Below the pieces are notes generated by a model. It was given only the letters and a program-made list of their open reading frames with translations. It was not told the origin of the DNA and did not search any database. This document shows, one piece after another, positions 53,932 through 61,918 of a stretch of 64,000 nt of DNA; within the stretch, counting starts at the first letter, position 1; every line of letters begins with the position of its first letter. Both the position numbers and the translations under genes were made by a program. This stretch comes from Desulfuromonadaceae bacterium (GTDB lineage Bacteria; Desulfobacterota; Desulfuromonadia; Geobacterales; Pseudopelobacteraceae): the NCBI GenBank assembly GCA_028687585.1, contig JAQTZV010000029.1:1-64000 (forward strand). The letters are read 5' to 3'.

Positions 53932-54810
53932 ATGACATTTTCTTTCACACAAGCCCACAGTATGACTAATGATGAATTCCTTCTGTTACGGGACTGTATT
54001 TACGCTCACTGCGGAATTTTTTTTGATATTGAATCAAAATACATTCTCGAAAAGCGTCTATCTCACCGGTTGCTTGATTTGGATTTCTCATCTTTTTATG
54101 ATTATTACCACTATCTGAAATATAATCGGAACAAAGAGCAAGAACTCATGGATATCATGGATGTTCTTACGACTAATGAAACATATTTTTTTCGTGAATC
54201 CTTCCAGCTGAAAGCTTTTACGGATGAAATAATTCCCGAACTGATTAAATATAAAACTGCTCGCGGCAATCGCTCACTGCGGATTTGGAGCGCGGGATGT
54301 TCTACCGGGGAAGAGCCGTACACAATAGCAATGCTGTTGAGTACCATTCCGGAGCTTAGGGGATGGAAAATTGAAATAGTCGGGACCGATATCAGCCAGA
54401 GAGTTCTCCAGCAGGCGCGACGGGCCGTATATGGTAAATCATCCTTTCGTGCCACAGAAGATAGTGATCTGCGGCGTTTTTTTGTTCAGCAGGATGACGG
54501 CTATAAAGTGAATAGTGCTATCCGTGAATTAGTAACCATCAGCCATCTCAATCTGTTTGACACGCATCACCTGGCTGTTCTGGGTAAGGTCGACCTTATA
54601 TTTTGCCGTAATGTTATTATCTATTTTGATATGCCGGCCAAGAAACGGGTCATTGAATCTTTTCATTCAGCGTTATATGACGGTGGCTTTCTCCTGTTAG
54701 GTCACTCTGAATCGCTCATGAATATAACAACCTCATTTACTCTCAGGCACTTTAAAAATGACATGAGTTATCAAAAACCTGATCGTTTTTCACAAGGGGG
54801 TTCCCCGTGA
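53932..54810 (+). CDS. cheR: Chemoreceptor glutamate methyltransferase CheR
   Basis: It methylates receptor glutamates with S-adenosylmethionine. The 292-residue protein has the CheR_N helical domain, TTNETYFFRE, the SAM-binding IWSAGCSTGEEPYTIAM and the DLIFCRNVIIYFD motif. The start at 53932 is preceded by AGGTT; an ATG at 53962 is an alternative. It overlaps cheB by 4 bp. Its presence with CheB, yet no receptor gene nearby, implies that the substrate MCP is encoded elsewhere. Confidence 0.94.
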   Translation: MTFSFTQAHSMTNDEFLLLRDCIYAHCGIFFDIESKYILEKRLSHRLLDLDFSSFYDYYHYLKYNRNKEQELMDIMDVLTTNETYFFRESFQLKAFTDEIIPELIKYKTARGNRSLRIWSAGCSTGEEPYTIAMLLSTIPELRGWKIEIVGTDISQRVLQQARRAVYGKSSFRATEDSDLRRFFVQQDDGYKVNSAIRELVTISHLNLFDTHHLAVLGKVDLIFCRNVIIYFDMPAKKRVIESFHSALYDGGFLLLGHSESLMNITTSFTLRHFKNDMSYQKPDRFSQGGSP

Positions 54811-55880
54811 AAAAAATCAGAATACTTGTCGTTGATGATTCAGCTTTCAGCCGTCGCACTATTACCCGTATGTTGGAGGGGCTTGACGCTGTTGACGTGG
54901 TCGGTTATGCAACAAATGGCGAGGAGGGTATTCAAAAGGTTATCGCGTTACGACCGGACCTGGTAACGCTGGATCTTGAAATGCCCAAGATGGATGGATT
55001 CACGCTGTTACGTATCCTGACGACCCGTTTTTCACTGCCGGTAATCGTTATTAGTGCGCTTAGCGATGCTGATAAGGTTTTTAAGGCGCTTGAACTCGGG
55101 GCACTCGACTTTGTTGCAAAGCCTTCCCTTTCTGCTTCGATGGATCTTCTGACTATTAAAGAAGACCTGCAGAAAAAAGTACTGCAGGTGCTTTCACTTG
55201 CACCTGCCAATAACGTCAGATCCGACTCAGGAAGCGCCGCATTTGAGAGCAGTGTGACCAGGTCTGCGGCAGCAGCAGGAAATACTGCATTTGTTATTCA
55301 GCACGCTTTTGACCTTGTTGCAATAGGCTCTTCTACCGGTGGCCCACCGGCTTTGCAGCAGATTTTTTCATCATTTACACAACAATACCCATTTGCAATC
55401 GTAGTTTCCCAACATATGCCGGCCGGTTTTACCAAAGCGTTTGCAGATCGTCTTAATCGCACGTCACGTTTTGATATTAAAGAGGCTGAAGATGGTGATC
55501 TCGTCCTGCCAGGCAGGGCGCTTATTGCTCCTGGCGGGAAAAATATGATCCTTGAAACCGGTGGCGGGCAGGTAACTGCCCGCATAGTAATTCCTTCTGA
55601 ATCGGATAGATATATTCCATCTGTTGATGTAATGCTTGAATCATGCGCCACAATTTACCGTAAACGGGTGGCGGCGGTGATTCTGACCGGAATGGGCAAC
55701 GACGGCAGTAAAGGGGTCAGAATCATTAAAGAACATGGCGGTTACGTTTTTGCCGAATCTGAAGAAACAGCCATTGTGTATGGTATGCCGCGCGAAGCGG
55801 TGGCGACTGGTACGGTTGATTGTTGCGTTCCGCTTGATCGGATCGCATCAGAAATTATTATTAAAGGCAGGTTCTCCTGA
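54807..55880 (+). CDS. cheB: Protein-glutamate methylesterase CheB
   Basis: The 357-residue protein has an N-terminal receiver (VVDDSAFSRR, acceptor in LVTLDLEMPKMDG) and a C-terminal methylesterase with the Ser-His-Asp triad in GSSTGGP, SQHMPAGFT and MGNDGSKG. It removes receptor methyl groups when phosphorylated by CheA. The GTG start overlaps the cheR stop (GTGA). Confidence 0.95.
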   Translation: MKKIRILVVDDSAFSRRTITRMLEGLDAVDVVGYATNGEEGIQKVIALRPDLVTLDLEMPKMDGFTLLRILTTRFSLPVIVISALSDADKVFKALELGALDFVAKPSLSASMDLLTIKEDLQKKVLQVLSLAPANNVRSDSGSAAFESSVTRSAAAAGNTAFVIQHAFDLVAIGSSTGGPPALQQIFSSFTQQYPFAIVVSQHMPAGFTKAFADRLNRTSRFDIKEAEDGDLVLPGRALIAPGGKNMILETGGGQVTARIVIPSESDRYIPSVDVMLESCATIYRKRVAAVILTGMGNDGSKGVRIIKEHGGYVFAESEETAIVYGMPREAVATGTVDCCVPLDRIASEIIIKGRFS

Positions 55881-55918
55881 TTAACCAGACTATATTCAAA
55901 GAACGAAAGGACATTACC

Positions 55919-58390
55919 GTGGAATTGAAGTACACACCGAAAGAAATTGAACAAAAATGGCAATCCATCTGGGAAAACGATAAAACATTCAAGGCGTCAG
56001 CAGACAGGGATAAGAAGAAATATTATCTTCTGGAGATGTTTCCCTATCCATCAGGCCGCATCCATATGGGGCATGTCCGTAATTATTCAATTGGCGATGT
56101 TATCGGCAGATTCAAAAGAATGCGCGGGTTCAATGTCATGCATCCGATGGGATGGGACGCTTTTGGCATGCCGGCTGAGAATGCTGCCATTCAGAACAAG
56201 AGTCACCCCGCGACATGGACGTATGAAAACATTGCGTATATGCGGAGCCAGATTAAAAAAATGGGTTTCTCGTACGATTGGGATCGGGAACTGGCTACCT
56301 GTGATCTTGATTATTACCGGTGGGAACAGAAATTGTTTTTGGAAATGTTTGCAAAAGGTCTCGCCTATAAGAAGACCTCTTTTGTCAACTGGTGCCCGAA
56401 GTGTGAGACCGTTCTTGCCAATGAGCAGGTTGAAGATGGCGCTTGTTGGCGGTGTGACAGTGACGTCAATTTAAAGGAGCTGGATCAGTGGTTTTTTCGG
56501 ATAACCGATTATGCCGATGAGCTTCTTGAAAACACCTATAACCTTCCCGGTTGGCCGGAGCGCGTGCTTGTCATGCAGCGCAACTGGATTGGAAAAAGTT
56601 TCGGCTGTGAGATTGATTTTCCGGTTGAAAACAGTACCGATGCGATCCGGGTATATACCACACGTCAGGACACCGTCTTCGGTGCGACCTTTATGTCACT
56701 GGCTCCTGAACACCCGCGGGCGCTAGAATTGACCACAGCGGAAAACAGGGAAACGGTCAGCGCCTTTATCGACAAAATCAGAAAAACCGAGCGTATCAAG
56801 CGAACTGCTGATGATTTGGAAAAAGAGGGTGTTTTTACCGGCTCCTACTGCACGAATCCGGTAACCGGAGCCCGGATGCCGGTGTATCTGGCGAACTTTG
56901 TCCTGATGGATTACGGAACGGGCGCCGTCATGGCTGTGCCGACTCATGATCAGCGCGATTTTGAGTTCGCGAAAAAATATGATCTGCCGCTGCGTGTTGT
57001 CATCCAACCGGAAGGGGAAACGTTTGACGCGGCAACTATGCGTGAAGCGTTTACTGAACCCGGGATAATGGTCAACTCCGAAAAGTTTGACGGCATGCAG
57101 AGCAATGATGCAAAAGAGGCGATTGCAGACTATCTGCACAAGCAGGGCAAGGGAGCAAAAACGGTTAATTACCGCCTCCGGGATTGGGGTATCTCCCGAC
57201 AGCGCTACTGGGGTAATCCGATTCCGGTGATCTACTGCGACAGTTGCGGCGTGGTACCGGTGCCGGAAAAAGATCTGCCGGTGGTCCTTCCCAAAGATGT
57301 TGCTTTCAGCGGCGAGGGGGGGAGTCCTCTCGCCCGGATGGAATCTTTCGTTAGCTGTTCGTGCCCCGTATGCGGGAAGGATGCCCGTCGTGAAACTGAT
57401 ACGATGGACACATTTGTGCAGTCATCCTGGTATTTCCTGCGCTACTGCTGTCCAGATTATACGGACGGCATACTTGATCGTGGCTCCGTAGACTACTGGA
57501 TGTCTGTAGATCAATACATCGGCGGCATCGAGCATGCCGTATTACACCTCCTCTATGCGCGCTTCTTTACCAAGGTGATGCGCGATCTTGGGCATATTGC
57601 AGCAAGCGAGCCGTTTATCAATCTGTTAACGCAGGGAATGGTCATTAAGGATGGCGCTAAAATGAGCAAGTCAAAAGGGAATGTCGTTGATCCTGACGCC
57701 TTGATCTCAAAATATGGCGCCGATACCGCCCGCCTGTTTTCCCTATTTGCTGCGCCCCCGGAAAAAGACCTCGACTGGAATGATCAGGGGGTTGAAGGCT
57801 CTTTCCGCTTTCTCAGCCGTATCTGGAAACTGGTTCATGACCGTCTTGATATGATAAAAAACGCCGGTCCGCTTGATCCGGCGTCGTTGACAGCGGAAGA
57901 ACGGAATCTGCGGAGAGCGGTACATAAAACAATCCGGAAAGTTACCGAGGATCTGGATGAGAGTTTTCACTTTAATACTGCGATAGCTTCTGTAATGGAG
58001 CTGCTTAACATTCTTCAGCCCGCGGAACTGGCATCACCACAATTCCCGGCGGTTATGAAAGAGGCACTGCAGAGCGTCGTTCTCCTGCTGTCCCCTCTGG
58101 TTCCTCATATCACCGAAGAGCTCTGGGAAAGAATGGGTAACAGACAACCATTGTCGCAGACGGACTGGCCCTCGTTTGACCCGGATGTCGTCATCGATGA
58201 AGAGGTCCTGGTAGTCGTGCAGGTAAATGGTAAGCTGCGTTCCAAGTTGACCGTTGCTGCGGGTACCGATGAAGACGAACTGAAAGCGTTGGCTTTGGCT
58301 GATGAAAAAGTCGCGCCGTTCCTTGATGGTGTGGCTATCCGTAAAGTCATATGTGTCAAGGGCAAACTCGTTAATATTGTGGTGGGGTAG
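55919..58390 (+). CDS. leuS: Leucyl-tRNA synthetase
   Basis: The 823-residue class I synthetase has the HIGH motif in FPYPSGRIHMGHVRNY (about 42-57), a CP1 editing domain with the threonine-rich YTTRQDTVFGATF and MAVPTHDQRDFEFA motifs, a zinc-like CxxC insertion, DTMDTFVQSSWYFLRY, and KMSKSKGNVVDPD. The start is GTG with AAAGGA upstream. It heads the common order leuS-lptE-holA. Confidence 0.97.
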   Translation: MELKYTPKEIEQKWQSIWENDKTFKASADRDKKKYYLLEMFPYPSGRIHMGHVRNYSIGDVIGRFKRMRGFNVMHPMGWDAFGMPAENAAIQNKSHPATWTYENIAYMRSQIKKMGFSYDWDRELATCDLDYYRWEQKLFLEMFAKGLAYKKTSFVNWCPKCETVLANEQVEDGACWRCDSDVNLKELDQWFFRITDYADELLENTYNLPGWPERVLVMQRNWIGKSFGCEIDFPVENSTDAIRVYTTRQDTVFGATFMSLAPEHPRALELTTAENRETVSAFIDKIRKTERIKRTADDLEKEGVFTGSYCTNPVTGARMPVYLANFVLMDYGTGAVMAVPTHDQRDFEFAKKYDLPLRVVIQPEGETFDAATMREAFTEPGIMVNSEKFDGMQSNDAKEAIADYLHKQGKGAKTVNYRLRDWGISRQRYWGNPIPVIYCDSCGVVPVPEKDLPVVLPKDVAFSGEGGSPLARMESFVSCSCPVCGKDARRETDTMDTFVQSSWYFLRYCCPDYTDGILDRGSVDYWMSVDQYIGGIEHAVLHLLYARFFTKVMRDLGHIAASEPFINLLTQGMVIKDGAKMSKSKGNVVDPDALISKYGADTARLFSLFAAPPEKDLDWNDQGVEGSFRFLSRIWKLVHDRLDMIKNAGPLDPASLTAEERNLRRAVHKTIRKVTEDLDESFHFNTAIASVMELLNILQPAELASPQFPAVMKEALQSVVLLLSPLVPHITEELWERMGNRQPLSQTDWPSFDPDVVIDEEVLVVVQVNGKLRSKLTVAAGTDEDELKALALADEKVAPFLDGVAIRKVICVKGKLVNIVVG

Positions 58391-58399
58391 GAGATGTCG

Positions 58400-58921
58400 A
58401 TGATGATGAGGCGGGGCAGGATATTACCGTATCTCCTGCTGCTGTTTACCCTTACCGGGTGCGGGTATCATCTGACGAACGCTCAGACATTCCGGAATAA
58501 TAACTTCCGGAATGTCTGGATCCCGTACTTTAGTAACGAGAGTATCAGCCCGACAGCGCAAACGGTACTGCGGCGGGCATTTTATGATGAGCTTCACGCG
58601 CTCCGTGGTCTGGATCCTGCGGCTAGTCAGGAAACGGCTGATCTCTCAGTGAAAGCAAAATTAATTTCCTATTCCAGTACAGCGGTTTCATATAATGCCC
58701 ACGATCAGGCCCGTGAGTACAAGCTGTCGCTGAAAATCGAGCTTGAAGCCTTCAAAAATGGCCAACCACTGCCACTCTGGAAAGGACAGCTCCAGAGTTC
58801 CAAACAGTATCCGGCAGATGCAAACCTTGCCCTACAGCGCAACGCGGAAGAACAGGCGCTTGATGCCGCCGCCCGAATTCTCGCCCACCGGTTTATTTCA
58901 GCTATCGAAGAGTCGTATTAA
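58400..58921 (+). CDS. lptE: LPS assembly lipoprotein LptE
   Basis: This outer-membrane lipoprotein plugs LptD and aids LPS delivery. The protein has a lipoprotein signal ending in LTGC with the acylated cysteine at about residue 21, and an LptE domain (GYHL, VWIPYFSNES, LRRAFYDELH). AGGAG (58389-58393) lies right against the ATG at 58394 but six bases before the ATG at 58400, so I use the latter. It lies between leuS and holA as in many proteobacteria, which supports the assignment of this divergent family. Confidence 0.88.
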   Translation: MMMRRGRILPYLLLLFTLTGCGYHLTNAQTFRNNNFRNVWIPYFSNESISPTAQTVLRRAFYDELHALRGLDPAASQETADLSVKAKLISYSSTAVSYNAHDQAREYKLSLKIELEAFKNGQPLPLWKGQLQSSKQYPADANLALQRNAEEQALDAAARILAHRFISAIEESY

Positions 58922-58923
58922 CC

Positions 58924-59922
58924 ATGACACCTCAGGAATTCGAAACATTACTGAAGAAGGGCACAATACCGCCCGTCTGCTTTATATATGGAGAAGAGCA
59001 GTTTCTGGTTGACCGGGCAGTCAACATGATGCTTGCCCAGGCAATTGACCCGACGCTTAAAGACTTCAACTTTAATGTTTTCTACGGAAATGAATCGAAA
59101 GGGATCGATATTGTTGACGCCGCCCAGACGCTGCCGATGTTTTCCGAGCGTCGCGCGGTAGTGGTGAAGCGGGCTGAACAGCTAAAGGCGGATGCTCTTG
59201 AAATCTTGCTGCCGTATATCCTGAATCCTTCACCAGGCACCTGTCTGCTGCTTACCGGTACCAAGATTGATCAGCGCAAGAAATTTTTTCTGGAATTTAA
59301 AAAGCATGGCGTTCTTGTCGAATATAAGCGCTATTACGACAATAAACTGTCCGGTTTTATACAAACTGAATCAGTCACGCATGGTAAGCCGATTGAAACT
59401 GCTGCGGCGGAACTGTTAGCGGCACTGATTGGCAACAACCTGCAGGAATTAAGCTCGCAAATTGAAAAACTAGCGGTCTATGCCGGTACGAAACAGCGCA
59501 TAACGGTTGACGATGTACGAGTCATGGCCAGCAGCAGCAAGGCTTTTACCGCTTTTGAGCTGGCAAAATTTCTCAGCTTGCGTGATGTGTCAGGTTCGCT
59601 GAGATGCCTTGATACCCTGTTTCTTCACGGTGAGGATGCGCCGATGATCATTGGTGCTCTCACCAGTCACTTCCGGAAATTATGGCGTGTCAGGGAGCTT
59701 CTTGATAAAAAAATGTCGCAATCGGAAATTGGCAGTGAGCTCTCGATTAATTCCTTCTTTTTGGGGGAAACCGTTGCGCAGGCACGTAATTTTACCCGAA
59801 GAGAATTGAAGCGTGTTTTTGAAGAATTTTATCGCTGCGATGTCGCTTCAAAAACCGGCGGCGGGCAGTCGTACACTCTCCTCCACGGTATGACCATGGG
59901 GATTTGTACCGGCGGCTGGTGA
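58924..59922 (+). CDS. holA: DNA polymerase III delta subunit
   Basis: Delta opens the sliding clamp in the clamp loader. The 332-residue protein has the typical N-terminal CFIYGEEQFLVDRAV (Walker-like but non-hydrolysing) region, TLPMFSERRAVVVKRAE, and the C-terminal collar domain with AFELAKFLSLRD and GALTSHFRKLWRVRELL. It lies 2 bp after lptE. Its last 179 bp are repeated in diverged form at 61378-61555, so this 3' end appears to be a target of duplication or integration. This copy is the complete one. Confidence 0.95.
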   Translation: MTPQEFETLLKKGTIPPVCFIYGEEQFLVDRAVNMMLAQAIDPTLKDFNFNVFYGNESKGIDIVDAAQTLPMFSERRAVVVKRAEQLKADALEILLPYILNPSPGTCLLLTGTKIDQRKKFFLEFKKHGVLVEYKRYYDNKLSGFIQTESVTHGKPIETAAAELLAALIGNNLQELSSQIEKLAVYAGTKQRITVDDVRVMASSSKAFTAFELAKFLSLRDVSGSLRCLDTLFLHGEDAPMIIGALTSHFRKLWRVRELLDKKMSQSEIGSELSINSFFLGETVAQARNFTRRELKRVFEEFYRCDVASKTGGGQSYTLLHGMTMGICTGGW

Positions 59923-60011
59923 TTTTGATTCACTCGCTTCATTGCAGAATTTTTCCAAATTTGCTTAATAATCGCTTTTGTCAGCATTGTGTTGATGGAG
60001 CGGTTTTTTTT
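59744..60011 (+). repeat. Direct repeat, copy 1: holA 3' end plus terminator
   Basis: Similar to 61378-61738. The last 93 bp of holA differ from the second copy at only 7 positions (about 92% identity); the preceding ~85 bp are more diverged with a one-base indel. The terminator blocks are about 86% alike over 42 bp. Copy 2 has about 100 bp of extra sequence between the gene end and the terminator. Confidence 0.9.
59973..60011 (+). terminator. Terminator of holA (copy 1)
   Basis: CGCT (59973-59976) pairs with AGCG, enclosing an inner TCAGCA/TGTTGA stem, followed by G and eight T. A diverged second copy with the same layout lies at 61699-61738. Confidence 0.55.
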
Positions 60012-60163
60012 GTTGGTGATATTTGGCGGTTGATGCTGCCGCAGGATGAGAAGAAGAGAGTAAGATTGGATTTATGAGAGCTGACTGCCGTAGCGATCCA
60101 TGGAGTAGGACCATTTGTGTATATCAACTGCCGGACGGAGTTTATAGATGGTGACATTTCAAC

Positions 60164-61339
60164 ATGACTAACATACGTCGCATTATTATTTCCGGAGCAA
60201 TATTAATCTTTTTCTGTTCAGGTTTGTTGCTTAGCAAAGTAACATTCCATTTTAACAACGAATTTGATGGTTTTTTTATATTGGAAGGAGAAAACGGACA
60301 ATGGTTGGAAATAACCGATGACCTGACGCCCGAAGATGCACCGCATCTTTTGTGGGGCATGCCGCTCAACCCTTTTAAAAGTGTTGTAACGTCGGCCTCA
60401 ATTGGAAATAGCCGCGATTCTCGTCTTGATTATCGCTGGAACAAGAAATCTGGGCGTGGGTTTATCAGGAACAGCTGGCGAGACGGCAGCAAGATTGTCA
60501 TAAACCTTGGCCGCTACCGGGAGAGCAATGGAAAATATCCATCCGGCCTTTTTATTGGAGGAGGACTTCCACCGTCTGACCCTGACTACCAGTTTTTGAA
60601 CAATGATGCCACCGGTATGACCTATTTTAACGGCCTCCGCTGGTTTCATGTCTGGTGCAATGTGAATGAAGGTGTACAGTCTCCATCATCTCCATTTATT
60701 CCTATCTATCCCTCCGACTGGAAATATATGGAAAGCAGGGTACTCGAAGATGACGGCACAAGCCTGACTATTGAAAGCAGGCACAGCCTGACGTTAGCCG
60801 GCGTACCGCTGGATCTAAACAGAGTGCTTTTCTATACAAGCGGGAACAGATACGTCATTCTTGCAACTGTGATAACTAACAGGGGATCTATACCGTCATC
60901 AATTCAATATCTCTATGGTGACGAACCGTGGATAGGAGATTTTGGTTCCTCGGCAGGTGATGTGGGATGGACGAATAACGAGTTGCTTTTGACTGAGCGG
61001 GAAGTTGATACAAAGCGCACCTCATTCATCGGCATGTTCGACTATGGCAATCCCCTTGCCGGCGAAACACATTCATTTACCGGGATAGCAAACTTTATCG
61101 AATGGGATAGAAACGAACGTCCAGACAAGGCATATGTCTCAAACTTCAGCGGAGGGACTTTGCGAGGACCAAATCCGATGCCATTAGTGAGTCAAACCAA
61201 TCGATTCATTGGCCTGCAGTGGGGCCCACACACCCTCAATCCGGGCGATTCTTTCAGTTTTACCATTGCAGTAGGCATGGCCAATAACGATCCCAAAACC
61301 GGTGGGCCGGTTCTACCAAAAACCGGACTAAACAATTAG
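60164..61339 (+). CDS. Hypothetical exported protein of unknown function
   Basis: I do not recognise this 391-residue protein. It has an N-terminal signal or anchor helix (about residues 6-24, IIISGAILIFFCSGLLL) and a Trp-, Asn- and Gly-rich remainder with alternating hydrophobic stretches, suggesting an all-beta extracytoplasmic fold. Notable segments are WNKKSGRGFIRNSW, YLYGDEPWIGDFGSS and FIGLQWGPHTLNPGDSF. No catalytic motif stands out. The ATG has only a weak GGTGA site upstream. The gene lies between two copies of the holA 3' end, in a poorly conserved setting. Its final codons form one arm of a terminator hairpin. The C-terminal LPKTG is not followed by a membrane helix and is not taken as a sortase signal. 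Confidence 0.75.
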   Translation: MTNIRRIIISGAILIFFCSGLLLSKVTFHFNNEFDGFFILEGENGQWLEITDDLTPEDAPHLLWGMPLNPFKSVVTSASIGNSRDSRLDYRWNKKSGRGFIRNSWRDGSKIVINLGRYRESNGKYPSGLFIGGGLPPSDPDYQFLNNDATGMTYFNGLRWFHVWCNVNEGVQSPSSPFIPIYPSDWKYMESRVLEDDGTSLTIESRHSLTLAGVPLDLNRVLFYTSGNRYVILATVITNRGSIPSSIQYLYGDEPWIGDFGSSAGDVGWTNNELLLTEREVDTKRTSFIGMFDYGNPLAGETHSFTGIANFIEWDRNERPDKAYVSNFSGGTLRGPNPMPLVSQTNRFIGLQWGPHTLNPGDSFSFTIAVGMANNDPKTGGPVLPKTGLNN

Positions 61340-61351
61340 TCCGGTTTTTGG
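61316..61351 (+). terminator. Terminator overlapping the end of the hypothetical gene
   Basis: A perfect 16-bp stem (61316-61331 with 61336-61351) and 4-nt loop; the core CCGGACTAA/TTAGTCCGG is flanked by A and T runs, so it can work in both directions. The stop codon TAG (61337-61339) lies in the 3' arm. Confidence 0.85.
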
Positions 61352-61377
61352 CTGTAGCTGAGGGTCATGACTCTCAG

Positions 61378-61555
61378 CGATTAATTCCTTCTTTTTGGGG
61401 AAAACCGTGCATAGGTGTGAAATTTCACACGAAAGGAATTGAAGCGTATTTTTGAAAAGTTTTATCGCTGCGATGTAGCTTCAAAAACCGGCGGCGGGCA
61501 GTTGTACACGCTCCTCCACGGAATAACCATGGGGATTTGTACCGGCGGCTGGTAG
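61378..61555 (+). pseudogene. Diverged fragment of holA 3' end (copy 2)
   Basis: This stretch aligns with holA 59744-59922. From 61439 it still reads LKRIFEKFYRCDVASKTGGG and then QLYTLLHGITMGICTGGW-stop, against LKRVFEEFYRCDVASKTGGG and QSYTLLHGMTMGICTGGW in the intact gene. A one-base deletion upstream breaks the frame, and there is no start codon or N-terminal part. About half of the changes in the last 93 bp are synonymous or stop-to-stop (TGA to TAG), as expected if it came from a related, once functional holA rather than from recent local copying. Confidence 0.88.
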
Positions 61556-61587
61556 TTTATTTCAGCTAAACAATGAGAACATACTTA

Positions 61588-61616
61588 TTGACACATTTTT
61601 ATAACAGGAGTATACA
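61588..61616 (+). promoter_or_regulatory. Candidate promoter within the repeat-2 insertion
   Basis: TTGACA (61588-61593), exactly 17 bp, TATACA (61611-61616). It faces the hydrolase gene at 61919, but the copied terminator at 61699-61738 lies between them. Confidence 0.45.
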
Positions 61617-61698
61617 AGAAATAATTCATTGAAATATATAAATCACTGGAGGGTGATAATAGTTTCACGCAAGTGGAGCTATTTGGGCTTTTAATAGT

Positions 61699-61738
61699 CG
61701 TTTTTGTCAGCTTAGTGTTGATGGGGCGGCTTTTTTTT
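61699..61738 (+). terminator. Terminator-like copy 2 of the holA terminator
   Basis: TCAGC/GTTGA inner stem and eight T, matching the layout of the hairpin at 59973-60011 but with a weaker outer stem. The remaining 61739-61918 has no gene I can support. Confidence 0.4.
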
Positions 61739-61918
61739 ATTGGTTTTTACCGTTGATGGCGACGTCGGAGACGAAGAAGAAGCGGGCAATTGGGTTTGGA
61801 AGAGGAGAGGGGAAGTAGTTAGGGACGCGCTCAAATAGAAAAAAATATAAGTATGTCCCTCTTGGCGCTCCTGATTTTACTTTAACTGCAGCAGACGGTC
61901 CAATGCAGGAGAGCAACC

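Larger units (their letters stand above)
61378..61738 (+). repeat. Direct repeat, copy 2: holA 3' end plus terminator
   Basis: Second copy of 59744-60011. It carries about 100 bp of unrelated sequence (roughly 61556-61680), which contains a promoter-like TTGACA/TATACA pair. The distance between the two copies' starts is 1634 bp. Confidence 0.88.

Noticed and set aside
61298..61339. LPKTG near the C-terminus of the unknown exported protein, like a sortase signal
   Set aside because: Only three residues follow, with no membrane helix or basic tail, and the organism is Gram-negative. The codons are explained by the terminator stem.
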